Shown piece after piece: positions 8,593 to 17,656 of a stretch of DNA of 64,000 nt (the stretch's first letter is position 1; every line of letters starts with the position of its first letter). A model generated the notes under the pieces. The model had not been told where the DNA came from and ran no database searches. It saw only the letters and a program-made list of their open reading frames with translations. Source of the stretch: Longimicrobiaceae bacterium. GTDB lineage: Bacteria > Gemmatimonadota > Gemmatimonadetes > Longimicrobiales > Longimicrobiaceae. Location: NCBI GenBank assembly GCA_036375715.1, contig DASVBS010000069.1, positions 37,480 through 101,479 on the forward strand, read 5' to 3'. The translations under genes and the position numbers were made by a program.

Positions 8593-9480
8593 TCAGTCGG
8601 CGTCGAGGAAATCGTTCACCAGGGGAACGATCACGTCTGCTCTGTCCCGCAGCGTGACGTGCGTCGTGTTGGGGAGGACGGCCAGCCTCGATTTCGAGCG
8701 TGGCCGCATGTCGCCGAAGATCTCGTCTCCCTTCAGGCGGAACATCTCGGCGATGTGGTCCAGACGAACGCCGTCGGCGTCCCCGTGGATGAAGAAGAAC
8801 GGCGCCGCGGTGGCCCTCAGGTTCTCCGCGCCCAGGTCGTAGGGCTGGATGTCCATGGCCATCAAGCGCTTCACGAAGGTGGGGAAAGAGTCGGGCGTCG
8901 GGCTGAGCCTCCTGTACTCAGCCTCCAGGGGGGTGCCGCTCAGGGCCTCAGCGGTGATCTGCGGAAAGGCGTCCTGCGCCTCCTGGACCCACCCGTCGTG
9001 CCGGAAGACGGCCGAAAGACTGACCACCTTACGCACCTTGTCCGGATGGCGGATGGCGAACTGTATGGCGACGGTGCCGCCCAGGCTGTATCCGAGCACG
9101 TCGGCCCGCGGAATCTCGAGGTGGTCGAGCAGGGCGGCCACATCGTCGGCGAGGTTCTCGTAGGAGAAGGGGCGGTCGATGTCGGCTGTCCTACCGTGTC
9201 CCTGCAGCTCGACCGCGATCACCCGGCGCCGTTTCGCGAGCTGGTCGATCCAGTCTCCCCAGTTGCTCGGGATCGTCATGAACGAGCCGTGCAGCAGCAC
9301 CAGCGGTTCGCCGCTGCCGCTGCCGTGGATCTCGTAGTACATGCGCAGGTCGTTCACCGGCGCGTAACCGGTGATGGGCTCCTGCCCGCTGGCGGACTCG
9401 GGGGTCGATAGTAGGGCGGTCACGAGCGAGGCGGCAGCAGCGATCGGGGCTGCCGGTGGGATCCGCTGGACGATCTGCAT
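8593..9480 (-). CDS. Secreted alpha/beta hydrolase
   Basis: I place the start at ATG 9480 (295 residues) because AGGAG lies 9 nt upstream; the open frame extends 13 codons further without such a site. A signal peptide ([25 protein letters not shown]) is followed by an alpha/beta-hydrolase fold: oxyanion-hole HGSF, nucleophile elbow GYSLGG, acid in [11 protein letters not shown], and catalytic histidine in LPNTTHVTL. It is probably an esterase or C-C hydrolase acting in the periplasm. The substrate cannot be inferred. It is likely the first gene of a two-gene unit with DoxX. Confidence 0.88.
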   Translation of the reverse strand: MQIVQRIPPAAPIAAAASLVTALLSTPESASGQEPITGYAPVNDLRMYYEIHGSGSGEPLVLLHGSFMTIPSNWGDWIDQLAKRRRVIAVELQGHGRTADIDRPFSYENLADDVAALLDHLEIPRADVLGYSLGGTVAIQFAIRHPDKVRKVVSLSAVFRHDGWVQEAQDAFPQITAEALSGTPLEAEYRRLSPTPDSFPTFVKRLMAMDIQPYDLGAENLRATAAPFFFIHGDADGVRLDHIAEMFRLKGDEIFGDMRPRSKSRLAVLPNTTHVTLRDRADVIVPLVNDFLDAD

Positions 9481-9907
9481 GCGCCGACTCTCCTGGGACG
9501 GGATGGATGCTGTGCTCACCCTCTACGTCGAACCAGGACAGCAGAATCGACAACGGGTCGCGCGTGCACCGCCTGACCGTGGGGGGACTGCCTGGCAGTC
9601 GGGTACTGCCTGGCCGATGAGCACGACCTGGCGGACGCGAACGTCGCGAGGACTCCTCTGGACTGCCGTGGCCGAATATCGTGCCGGCTACGAGTGGTCC
9701 TGTCGCGCCGGAAGGCGTGGATTGCGGGCTATGGCCGGATTCCGACGACCGGTTCCGTCGTTACTCAACCGTATGCGCCAGGGTCGGGCCCGTCCGGGTC
9801 GACGGACAGCAGTAAAGTTGCTAGTTTGCAGAAGTTAACCGCGCTACCCCCTCGGCGACAGCGGCCCGCAGGCGGCTCGCTGGTCGCCCCATCCTTTCTG
9901 GTCACCC
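9481..9907. other. Intergenic region without recognisable gene
   Basis: These 427 bp separate the divergent hydrolase and the 9908 gene. Open frames are short and look like composition-driven shadows. A 10-bp direct repeat (ACTGCCTGGC at 9587 and 9605) and an AT-richer stretch near 9810-9840 that could carry the promoter of the 9908 gene are the only structure I see. Confidence 0.4.
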
Positions 9908-10441
9908 ATGCTGCAGGCTGTAGAGAAGATCATCCGCTGGCTTCCGGGTCCCCTCCTGATCGCGGCGATCCTCACCTTCATCTACACCATGTCTTCGCCT
10001 CCCGAGGTGGAGTTGCCCCCGGAGACATCAGGCGACGAGCTGGCGGGTTGGTGGGCGTGGGTGGAATCGAAGCGGGGCGACGAGGTGGTACGCCCCCAGA
10101 CCCCTGATGACAGCCTGATCATCGTGATCGGGGCGTATGGCAGCTATCTCGAGCGCCGGGCAGACTCTGAGCTGCGCACCGGCTACGGATTCGCGCGGGG
10201 CGAGATGAGTGGGTTCGCGGATTCCTTGTTCACCGTGCTGGTGTTCGACAGCAGCACCTTCTTCCCTCGCACCGACGGTCTCTACGGCGCGGCCATACGG
10301 AGAATGACGGGCGATTCCTTGATCTTCTCCGGCATTGGCGACAACGCGACCCTGTACAAGTTCGTTCGCTTCACCCGCTCGGGTCTGGCAGTCCCCTCGC
10401 CTGCGTCTGCTTCCGCATCCGCTTCTCCCCAGGAGCAGTGA
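9908..10441 (+). CDS. Hypothetical membrane-anchored protein
   Basis: I do not recognise this 177-residue protein. It has one N-terminal hydrophobic helix (WLPGPLLIAAILTFIYTM, about 11-28), then an extracytoplasmic domain with alternating hydrophobic strands (DDSLIIVIGAYGSYLERR, SLFTVLVFDSSTFF, DSLIFSGIGDNATLYKFVRF) suggestive of a small beta-rich fold, and a low-complexity tail of Pro/Ser/Ala. It is probably anchored in the inner membrane with its domain in the periplasm. It converges on ctaA with a 47-bp gap. Codon use is like that of the neighbours, supporting a real gene. Confidence 0.65.
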   Translation: MLQAVEKIIRWLPGPLLIAAILTFIYTMSSPPEVELPPETSGDELAGWWAWVESKRGDEVVRPQTPDDSLIIVIGAYGSYLERRADSELRTGYGFARGEMSGFADSLFTVLVFDSSTFFPRTDGLYGAAIRRMTGDSLIFSGIGDNATLYKFVRFTRSGLAVPSPASASASASPQEQ

Positions 10442-10488
10442 GCAATCGGGTGCAGGTGGCCCCCTTGCGGCCTCCTGTTTGCCTGGTA

Positions 10489-11655
10489 TCAACCGTTTAT
10501 GTGCCCTGCCAGGCCAATCCCCTCCCGTTCCCTTGCGGTGATGCTCGTCTGGAGCCAGAGGAGCCAGCAGGCCACGATCAGTACCGCCGTCCCCTGGTGA
10601 GCGACCCCGAGGGCGACAGGCACCCGCTGCAGGAGCGTTGCGACTCCCAACCCGTACTGCACCGTCACCAGGGCCGCGAAGATTCCACTGCTCCTCGCTC
10701 GATGGCGGGCGAACACGGCCAGCGAAGCCACCAGCAGGAGCGTGCCGAGAAGGCGGTGCACCCACTGCACCGTGGCGGGATTCTCCAGCAGGTTCAGGGC
10801 GCGCGGGCGCATCTGCCACGCCCCGGGTGGGATCAGCCCGTCACCCATCCGCGGGAAGGAATTGAAGATGAGCCCGGCATCGAGCCCCGCCACCAGGGCC
10901 CCCCAGAGGACCTGCAGGATCAGCAGGCCGCCTAGCAGCCAGAGGGCCGCGCGGGACGATCCGCGCAAGGGACGGGCACCTAACGACCGCAGCCTGTCGG
11001 GCCCGAGCGCGCGGGCGAGCCAGACGCAGGAGCCAAGAATGGTAAGGGCGATGGCGAAGTGTGCGGCGAGACGGTAGTGGCTAACCCGGGGATCGTCTAC
11101 CAGGCCGCTGCTCACCATGAACCACCCCATGAAGCCCTGCAGCGCCCCGAGCCCGAAGAGCAGTGACACGCGCAGGAAGAGAGGTCGGGTGAGATAACGG
11201 CGCCAGGAGAAGAAAACGAGGGGAATCAGGAAGGCTACCCCGACGAGTCGTGCCAGCAGCCGGTGAGTGTACTCCCAGAAGTAGATGAACCGGAACTCGC
11301 CGAGGGTCATCCCCTGGCGGAGCTTCTGATACTCTGGAAACTGCTGATACCGTCGGAAGGCCTCGCTCCAGTCTGGATCGCTGAGCGGAGGGATCACCCC
11401 CACGATGGGGTCCCAGTCCACGATGGAGAGACCCGACTGGGTGAGACGGGTCACGCCCCCCACCACGATGATCAGGAAGGTCAGGCACGCCCCGCTCCAG
11501 AGCCAGACGCGCAGGTGTCGACGCCGGTCTTCCGGAATCGCCAGCGCCCAGTGGGCCGCCTCGACGCCCTCGCCCGCGGGGAGACTGGCGAGCTCATCCG
11601 CCACAGTCTGCGCTTTCGCTTCCCCCGACCGGGGATTCGCCCTGGAATCCCTCAT
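10489..11655 (-). CDS. ctaA: Heme A synthase (COX15/CtaA family)
   Basis: This 388-residue membrane protein oxidises the C8 methyl of heme O to make heme A for aa3-type cytochrome oxidases. Eight transmembrane helices are visible, with the conserved heme-ligand histidines in EYTHR, SHYRLAAH, WVHRLLG and VAHQGTA, and the signature VGGVTRLTQSGLSIVDW near residues 65-80. The two-fold internal repeat of the family (each half with a paired-His four-helix bundle) is intact. The ATG overlaps the TGA of the upstream frame (ATGA at 11655-11652), suggesting translational coupling to the degraded gene before it. The presence of ctaA implies aerobic respiration. No oxidase subunit genes are nearby. Confidence 0.95.
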   Translation of the reverse strand: MRDSRANPRSGEAKAQTVADELASLPAGEGVEAAHWALAIPEDRRRHLRVWLWSGACLTFLIIVVGGVTRLTQSGLSIVDWDPIVGVIPPLSDPDWSEAFRRYQQFPEYQKLRQGMTLGEFRFIYFWEYTHRLLARLVGVAFLIPLVFFSWRRYLTRPLFLRVSLLFGLGALQGFMGWFMVSSGLVDDPRVSHYRLAAHFAIALTILGSCVWLARALGPDRLRSLGARPLRGSSRAALWLLGGLLILQVLWGALVAGLDAGLIFNSFPRMGDGLIPPGAWQMRPRALNLLENPATVQWVHRLLGTLLLVASLAVFARHRARSSGIFAALVTVQYGLGVATLLQRVPVALGVAHQGTAVLIVACWLLWLQTSITAREREGIGLAGHING

Positions 11656-12480
11656 CGGCGTGCGCCCTCCGCCGGGTTGCGGCGGCCATCCTCGCCACCG
11701 CCATCCTGCTCGTCATCCTCATCCCGATCGCGATCGTACCGGGCGCCATCATCCCGACCAGCATCGCCTCGCTCGGCATCACCGCCGTCGGTATCGGCCC
11801 CGTCGGTAGCGCCCCGGACTCCGGCGTCTCGGGCTCTATCGTCCCGGCCTCCATTGTCTCGGCCTTCATCGTCTCGGCGGCCATCATCCCGGTCGTCGGC
11901 TTCCTCGCTGCGGGGGAGGCGCGCCACCAGCTCACGAGCATCCGCATCGTAAGTGACGAGCACGACCTCCCCCGGGCGCAGCTCCACCGACCGGGTGAGC
12001 CCGAGGCTCGCTCGCTCGCACGACGTGCAGCCGCGTTCATCCGGCCTCGCCTCGCGTGAGCATAGCGTCCGCCTGATCCTGACCCTCCGGGTCCCACTCG
12101 CAGAGCTCCGCCAGATCGATCGCTGCGGGCTCCTCCGCCGCCTCCGGGCCGCGGAGCTTAGCGCGGAAGGTGGCGAGCTCCGCCACGACGGGCCTTCGTT
12201 CGCCCTCGGACGCGTAGGTGAGATGCACCCGGTCGCGGTCAACCCGCTCCTGCAGCTCCGCCTCCCGTCCATGGAACATACGCTCCACCTGGCGCCTTCG
12301 CGATGCCAGCAGTCACGCTCCGGACAGGCGACCACCATGACCCCCGCCGCACCGGCCCGCAGGTAGGACCTCGATAACGGAGGTATGCAGGCTGCCCTCC
12401 TGGACCGGAGCGGCAGAGCGAGGTACCGCGCCAGCGGCGACGTCGACACCCTGGTCCGGCTCGTCCAGGCTCTCGAGTAG
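11652..12480 (-). pseudogene. Frameshifted hydrogenase iron-sulfur-subunit (MvhD/FrhD-like) gene
   Basis: No single frame is protein-like here, but stitching two minus-strand frames gives a coherent product. About 12480-12380 encodes VLLESLDEPDQGVDVAA in one frame. About 12376-12294 encodes YLRAGAAGVMVVACPERDC then WHREG in a second, resembling the family's GADGVLVxGCxxGDCHY. From 12294 to 12037 the first frame resumes with RQVERMFHGREAELQERV and an SAxEG-like SEGERR. A last shift near 12040 leads to a CTSCERASLGL segment and an Arg/Asp-rich low-complexity tail ending in the TGA that overlaps ctaA. MvhD-type domains pass electrons between flavin and Fe-S partners. At least three frameshifts in about 450 bp, with intact neighbours, suggest decay, though sequencing error cannot be excluded. 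Start and limits are uncertain. Confidence 0.5.
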
Positions 12481-12615
12481 AACGGGGAGCTCGAGCCGCG
12501 GGGTTTCCTGGCGGGCCCGGGTCGGGGATGCGATGATACAAGCGCGCCCGGCCTGACCGCCGGTCGGGAGGGTTGGAAAGGGTCTCCGTGAAATCGGACT
12601 CGAGAGCGACATACC

Positions 12616-13050
12616 ATGATCGAACAGAGCACACGTTACGGCATCTCCACCACTGTGGGCCTGGAGTATGGCCAGGCAGTGGAGCGCACCAGGCAAGAGC
12701 TGGCAAAGGAGGGCTTCGGGATTCTCTCCGAAATCGACGTGGCGGAGACCTTGAAGCAGAAGTTGGAGGTCGACTTCCGGCCATACGTCATCCTGGGCGC
12801 ATGCAACCCGCCGCTCGCGCACCGGGTGCTCACTGCCGAGCGGGATCTCGGGCTGCTCCTGCCGTGCAACGTGGTCGTGTACGCGGCCGACGAGCCGGGG
12901 CGGAGCGTGGTCGCGGCCATGGATCCGGAAGCGGCGCTCGAGCTGACCGACAACCCGCAGGTGCGTGAAGTGGCGAGGGAGGTGAGGGCGCGCCTGGAGC
13001 GCGTCCTGAGCCGGGTGTCGGAGCAGCCGGAGACCGGGTCAGGAGCGTAG
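12616..13050 (+). CDS. DUF302 domain protein
   Basis: This 144-residue cytosolic protein carries a complete DUF302 domain: an N-terminal RYGISTTVGLEYGQAVERTRQEL, GFGILSEIDVAETLKQKL, a YVILGACNPPLAHRVL segment and LGLLLPCNVVVYAADE. The fold binds small ligands, but no enzymatic role is established. The C-terminal 40 residues form a basic, helical extension. It has no signal peptide and begins at ATG 12616. It is divergent from the degraded hydrogenase-subunit-like gene, and the pairing of DUF302 with sulfur/redox proteins elsewhere makes a redox link plausible but unproven. Confidence 0.88.
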   Translation: MIEQSTRYGISTTVGLEYGQAVERTRQELAKEGFGILSEIDVAETLKQKLEVDFRPYVILGACNPPLAHRVLTAERDLGLLLPCNVVVYAADEPGRSVVAAMDPEAALELTDNPQVREVAREVRARLERVLSRVSEQPETGSGA

Positions 13051-13261
13051 TGGGGAGCTGCGATCCAAGGCAATTTCCTGCAGAATCCTCTTGGTGACGG
13101 ACCTCCGCCGCCATGGCCCCGCTACGGCCGGCGCGTCCGCGGGCACACCTTCCACTTGCACTCGCCGGGCTGGGGAAGCACTCTCTTCCGAATCGAGCGC
13201 CACGGGCAGGCGGCGCTCCCCTCCATCCCCGATTCGGAACCAGCCCTGGACGTGAGGTGAG

Positions 13262-14500
13262 ATGACGCCTCTCCCCACCGACCGCGTGACCCGGCGGAGC
13301 TTCGTCGCCGCGGCAGCGGCCTCCGTCGCTACAGCGGTCTCCCCGCTCTCAGCGTCGAGCTACGCGCGCATTCTCGGCGCCAACGATCGGCTGCGCCTGG
13401 CCCTCATCGGCGCGGGCGGGCGTGGACGCTACGTGATGGAACTCCTGCAGGGGTCCGACGTCGAGGTCGTGGCGCTCTGCGACGTCTTCGCCTCTGCCCT
13501 GGAGGAGGCAAGAGCGCGGGTGAACGGGCCCGCTCCACGACTCCTGGATGACTACCGCGCGGTCCTGGATGCGCCGGACGTGGACGCGGTGGTGATCGCC
13601 ACGCCCGATCACTGGCACGCGCCGATGACCGTGGACGCCTGCCGCGCGGGTAAGGACGTGTATCTCGAGAAGCCGCTCGCACACACCATCGAGGAGGGAC
13701 GGTTGATCGTCCAGGCGGTCCGGGAATCCGGGCGGATCGTGCAGGTCGGCCTGCAACAGCGGAGCGGTGCCCACTACCAGGAGGCGAAGGAGCGCTACTT
13801 CGACACCGGGCGCATCGGGAGGCTGGGATACGTGCGCACGTGGTGGCACGGACAGAATCCGCGGGAGCTCGACCCGGCGCTGGAGAGACGCCCGGAGGGT
13901 CTGGACTGGGAACGCTTCGTCGGTCCCGCCCCGCCGCGGCCCTTCGACCCTCGTCAGTTCTACCACTGGCGCAACTACGCCGACTTCGGCGAGGGGCAGG
14001 TGGGCGACCTGTTCACGCACTGGGTCGATGTCGCGCAGTGGTTCACGGGCGATGGGTTGCTGGAGGAGGCGTCGGCGATCGGCGGCATCTACCATTTCCG
14101 CGATGGGCGGGACTGGCCTGACACGGTGAGCGTGCTGGTGAAGTATCCCACCGGGTGGACCTGCTCCTTCGAGGCTTCTCTGGCTCCGGGGGCGCGCGGG
14201 TACGGGGTCGAGTTCATGGGCACCGAGGGGACCCTCTACATCGACCGCAACCGCTATCGCTTCACGCCGAATTCGGGGGAGGTGGAGACCGGCGGCCTGG
14301 ATCACGACATCACCCGCGACCACGCACGGAACTTCGTGACCTGCGTGCGCGACCGACGGCAACCGAACGCGCCCGTGCTCTCCTCCCATCGCTCCACCCT
14401 CATCTCGCACCTGGCCAATCTGGCCTATCTGCAGGGGGAGGCCGCTCGGCCCGATCTGGAAGCCGAGCGCGCGCTCGCGGCCGATTCCACCGGAGCATGA
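13262..14500 (+). CDS. Gfo/Idh/MocA-family oxidoreductase with Tat-like signal
   Basis: At 412 residues this is a typical secreted member of the family. A twin-arginine leader (TRRSFVAAAAASVATAV, arginines 11-12) precedes a Rossmann domain with LIGAGGRGR (about 48-56), the ATPDHWHAPM loop and the EKP catalytic motif (136-138), followed by the substrate domain (about 170-390) with YADFGEGQVGDLFTHWVDVAQW. Such enzymes use NAD(P) to oxidise sugars or polyols, often at C3. Export through Tat implies cofactor is bound before transport. It overlaps the next gene by ATGA, so the two are translationally coupled. The substrate is unknown. Confidence 0.93.
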   Translation: MTPLPTDRVTRRSFVAAAAASVATAVSPLSASSYARILGANDRLRLALIGAGGRGRYVMELLQGSDVEVVALCDVFASALEEARARVNGPAPRLLDDYRAVLDAPDVDAVVIATPDHWHAPMTVDACRAGKDVYLEKPLAHTIEEGRLIVQAVRESGRIVQVGLQQRSGAHYQEAKERYFDTGRIGRLGYVRTWWHGQNPRELDPALERRPEGLDWERFVGPAPPRPFDPRQFYHWRNYADFGEGQVGDLFTHWVDVAQWFTGDGLLEEASAIGGIYHFRDGRDWPDTVSVLVKYPTGWTCSFEASLAPGARGYGVEFMGTEGTLYIDRNRYRFTPNSGEVETGGLDHDITRDHARNFVTCVRDRRQPNAPVLSSHRSTLISHLANLAYLQGEAARPDLEAERALAADSTGA

Positions 14501-15126
14501 GCCGGTTCGGCCCCGATCCGCGCGCCTTCTTCGACGGCGTCTACCGGGAGGTGGCGCCCTGGGATATCGGGGGGCCGCAACCGGATATGGTCGAGCTGTT
14601 GGCCGCCCTTCCGCCCAGCAGCCCGGTGCTGGACGTGGGGTGTGGATCGGGCGACCTTGCCATCCATATCGCGAAGTCCGGTGTGGCCGTGCTCGGTATC
14701 GACTTCGTAGAGGCCGCGATCGAGCTGGCGCGGGCCAAGGCCGCCGCCCTCACTCCGGAGGTGGCGGCCCGGTTGGAGTTCCGGGTGGCCGATGCCTTCC
14801 GATTGCGGGATCTACAGCGGGAGTTCGGTGCCGTCGTGGATTCGGGCTTTCTCCACCTCCTCACTCCCGAAGAGGGAGACCGGTTCCTGGAGGAGGCCGC
14901 CCGAGTCCTCCGCTCCGGCGGGCGCTACTACCTTCAGGAGTTTGCCACGGAGTTCGACGTCCCGAACACCCCGCGGGCCATCTCCGAGCAGGAGGTGAGG
15001 GAGCGCTTCACGCCGGTCCGGGGGTGGCGCATTCTCGCCGTGCGACCGGGGGAGTTCCAGAGCCGGATCGCGCCGGTTCCGGCGATCGTGGCCTGCGCGG
15101 AGCGACTGCCCGCGGCGAGCGACTGA
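14497..15126 (+). CDS. Class I SAM-dependent methyltransferase (TPMT-like)
   Basis: The start is ATG 14497, overlapping the upstream stop; an in-frame upstream extension lies inside the oxidoreductase gene and is a shadow. The 209-residue protein has motif I LDVGCGSGD, a motif II acidic end at LGIDFVEAAIELARAK, a motif III-like VADAFRLRD and a motif IV VVDSGFLHLL. The N-terminal APWDIGGPQPDM matches thiopurine/tellurite-type methyltransferases, which detoxify small thiol, selenium or tellurium compounds. Coupling with a Gfo/Idh/MocA gene is unusual and the biological link is unclear. Confidence 0.85.
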   Translation: MSRFGPDPRAFFDGVYREVAPWDIGGPQPDMVELLAALPPSSPVLDVGCGSGDLAIHIAKSGVAVLGIDFVEAAIELARAKAAALTPEVAARLEFRVADAFRLRDLQREFGAVVDSGFLHLLTPEEGDRFLEEAARVLRSGGRYYLQEFATEFDVPNTPRAISEQEVRERFTPVRGWRILAVRPGEFQSRIAPVPAIVACAERLPAASD

Positions 15127-15328
15127 CCTGTCCGGGATCATCTGCGGGCGAGCCGCCTGTTCGCGCAGTGAAGCCCGCGCGGGCGCAGAGGTCGCCCCCC
15201 AATGACGAAGCGACCTGATTCGGGATCCGAATCATGCTGGATCCGTTTGATACGGGACCCGGCTCGATCCCCGCATCGATGGACGGTTTTCGCGCGCGAC
15301 TCCTGAACCGGATCGACAGGAGGCAAAC

Positions 15329-15778
15329 ATGCTTCTTCGGTGGTGGCTGGCGGCATTCCATCTCCTTGCGCTCGGCATCGGCTTGGGTGCGGTGGCTGCC
15401 CGGTCTCGCGCCCTCCGGGCGCCGATGGAAGAGTCCCGGCTCCGCAGCGCCTTCCTCGCGGATTCCCTCTGGGGCCTTGCGGGCTTCCTATGGATCGCTA
15501 CCGGCCTGTGGCGCGCCTTCGGGGGCGTGGAGAAGGGTACCGCCTACTACCTGGCCAGCACCGCCTTCTGGATCAAGATGGGGCTGCTGGCGGTGTTGCT
15601 CATTCTGGAGATCGTGGCCGTGGGCACCCTCATGCGCTGGCGCCGGGAGCACGCGCAGGGCAGGGTGCCGAATCTCGAGGCCGCGCCTTTGCTCGCCCGC
15701 ATCAGCGCGGTGCAGGTGGTGATCGTGGTGGCGATGGTCTTCGCCGCGACGGCAATGGCCCGGGGGATCGGCTCCTGA
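15329..15778 (+). CDS. DUF2214 family membrane protein
   Basis: This 149-residue integral membrane protein has four helices. The N-terminal WWLAAFHLLALGIGLGAV and the central DSLWGLAGFLWIATGLWRAF followed by KGTAYYLASTAFWIKMGLL match DUF2214, a family of small inner-membrane proteins of unknown function. AGGAGG lies 7 nt upstream of ATG 15329, so the start is firm. It is separated by 54 bp from the following secreted protein gene and may share its transcript. Confidence 0.85.
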   Translation: MLLRWWLAAFHLLALGIGLGAVAARSRALRAPMEESRLRSAFLADSLWGLAGFLWIATGLWRAFGGVEKGTAYYLASTAFWIKMGLLAVLLILEIVAVGTLMRWRREHAQGRVPNLEAAPLLARISAVQVVIVVAMVFAATAMARGIGS

Positions 15779-15832
15779 TCCCCTTCGCCGACACCCTCCC
15801 CTTCATCCTGGATCCCTTCGACGGGAGGTCAC

Positions 15833-16648
15833 ATGTTCACTCGCTCGCTGCAGGTCGTCATCCCGGCCACGCTGCTCGTGGCCTCCCCCCTGGCGGCGCA
15901 ATATCAACGTACCGTCGGAGATACCCTGCACTACGAGGAGCAGACCCACTCGACCATCGACATGGAGACGCCGGGCGGGCCCATGACGCTGCGGAGCAGC
16001 CACCAGGCCACGATCGCCGTCGCCTTTGGCCCGGGGGATACGGCGACGGGTTGGTACGAGGCGCTGCGGCTGGAGCAGGAAACCCCCGGTGGACCGCAGC
16101 AGCCCTCCACGGACGCACTGCTCGATCAGCCGTTCGAGCTGAGCTTTGACGATCGCGGGCGAGTCTCGACCCGCTCAGCACCCGATATCCCGCCGGAGAT
16201 CCGCTCCATGGGCGATCTTGGCCGCCAGTTCGACGACTTCTTCATCTCGCTGCCAGAGGACATCCTGGCCGTCGGCATCGAGTGGTCCGACACGATCGTG
16301 GGGGCGGCGCAGGGCGGGGGCCCCGGCACCATCCAGAGCCGCCGGGTGCGCAGCTACCGGGTCGAACGCGACACGGTGGTGGGCGGGGTCCGGGGGATTG
16401 TAATTCGGGTTGATCAGACCATTGGAGTCCAGGCATCCGGGCCAACGCCGGGGCAGGACTTCACCGCGGAGACCGACCTTCGCGGGACGGAGAGCGGGAT
16501 CGCCGTATTCCTGCCGGCCGAAGGAGTGCTGTACGCGCGCCGGCGTTCCGGTCGTCTGGACGGGATGACCCTGGTGACCGGAGCGGGCGGTGAGTTCCAG
16601 ATCCCTCAGGCCATCCAGTACGAGAGCAGCTTGACACTGCGCCGGTGA
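15833..16648 (+). CDS. Secreted protein of unknown function
   Basis: I do not recognise a family. The 271-residue product has a clear signal peptide (VVIPATLLVASPLAAQ, cleavage near residue 22) and a mature part rich in beta-strand-like segments with many Thr, Gly and Asp residues and no cysteine. The pattern (a repeated long two-sheet layout, IEWSDTIVGAAQ, GIVIRVDQTIGVQASG) resembles periplasmic beta-rich proteins whose genes accompany lipoproteins in related bacteria. GGGAGG lies 5 nt before ATG 15833. It converges on the DUF4893 gene with a 154-bp gap. Confidence 0.7.
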   Translation: MFTRSLQVVIPATLLVASPLAAQYQRTVGDTLHYEEQTHSTIDMETPGGPMTLRSSHQATIAVAFGPGDTATGWYEALRLEQETPGGPQQPSTDALLDQPFELSFDDRGRVSTRSAPDIPPEIRSMGDLGRQFDDFFISLPEDILAVGIEWSDTIVGAAQGGGPGTIQSRRVRSYRVERDTVVGGVRGIVIRVDQTIGVQASGPTPGQDFTAETDLRGTESGIAVFLPAEGVLYARRRSGRLDGMTLVTGAGGEFQIPQAIQYESSLTLRR

Positions 16649-16802
16649 GGGGCCGAGTCGTCCACCTCGCCGGCGGCTCGAGCGGCTTTCGCTGAAGAGA
16701 GGCGATCGCCGCCAGGCGAAGAGGGGCGACCGCCATCAGGTGAAGGCGGGCGGGCGCCTTCGATTGAACCCGGGCGGTCAGTCCTCCGCTGTAACGAGAT
16801 CA

Positions 16803-17516
16803 TCACCCCTCACCGGCTGCTCCTGTGCTGACCGGTACCAGCTCCAGCAGGTCGAGCACGCTCTCGAAATGCGGCCACGGCTGGACCAGTCGCCAGCGTT
16901 CCGGGGCGAACCGCTCCATCACCCCCACCACGTCTCGCTCTGGATCGGTGCCGTAGGCCGGTCCCGGACCCTCGCCGGATCCCATCGTCACCGTGCCGAG
17001 GAACATCAGGCGACGGTCGTCGTTCGGGTAGAGGGTGCCCTGCTGCCGCTGGCTCCCGCTCACTTTCTCCAGCCGCAGCGTGTCTCCCGATTGTGTGACC
17101 CGGCATCCGAACCAGCCGTACGAGACGAAAGCGAGGAGGTCGCTCTGGGTGCCGAGCTTGATGGTCCGGCAGCGGTAGCTGCCCGGCGGGGGCGCGGGAT
17201 CCGGTAGGACGGTGTTCGGGTTGACCAGCTCGCCGAGATCCGAGAGCTCGTCGCCGAATCCGGCTTCGCGCGCCTGCGCGAGCGCGGTGGTCCAGGCTTC
17301 GGGAAGGCGGTTCAACCGCTCCCGATCCTCCTCGGTGATCACGGCGCTCCAGCCGCGGGCATCCTCCACCTCCGGCTCGCCGCCCTGTTCCCGGGGGTCG
17401 TCGGGCGGCGCCGATACAGCGCATGCAGCGAACAGGAGACCGGCCAGGAGCCAGCCCGGGGATGTCAGGTGAACGAGGGCTGAGCGAGCGCGGGTGTCGG
17501 TCTTGCGGACAGTCAC
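16803..17516 (-). CDS. DUF4893 lipoprotein
   Basis: I use GTG 17516 (237 residues) because AGGAG sits 6 nt upstream, whereas the open frame could extend 18 codons further. The N-terminus is a lipoprotein signal ending LLFAAC. The mature domain matches DUF4893: EEDRERLNRLPEAWTTALAQ, PPPGSYRCRTIKLGTQ, the paired strands LEKVSGSQRQQGTLYPN and RLMFLGTVTMG, and the closing ERWRLVQPWPHFESVLDLLELVP. Its role is unknown; members occur as single periplasmic proteins. It points away from the phosphotransferase gene on the other strand. Confidence 0.85.
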   Translation of the reverse strand: MTVRKTDTRARSALVHLTSPGWLLAGLLFAACAVSAPPDDPREQGGEPEVEDARGWSAVITEEDRERLNRLPEAWTTALAQAREAGFGDELSDLGELVNPNTVLPDPAPPPGSYRCRTIKLGTQSDLLAFVSYGWFGCRVTQSGDTLRLEKVSGSQRQQGTLYPNDDRRLMFLGTVTMGSGEGPGPAYGTDPERDVVGVMERFAPERWRLVQPWPHFESVLDLLELVPVSTGAAGEG

Positions 17517-17656
17517 GGGCGTCTCCTCATCGTGAGAGCATCTCCTCGTCATCGAAACCGAGGGGCGCATCCGGGCCGCCCCTGATCAGCGGAGCACAGC
17601 GGTCGGTCTCACCAGACCACGTTCGAATTCTCGACTTCGTGAGCAGCCTATCAAGA

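Noticed and set aside
9541..9907. Possible fragment of a formylglycine-generating enzyme gene
   Set aside because: A weak resemblance in one short frame, without the conserved cysteines or a continuous match.
11690..11940. Hydrophobic plus-strand frame that looks like a membrane protein
   Set aside because: It is the complement of the Arg/Asp-rich periodic tail; no start, ribosome site or family support.
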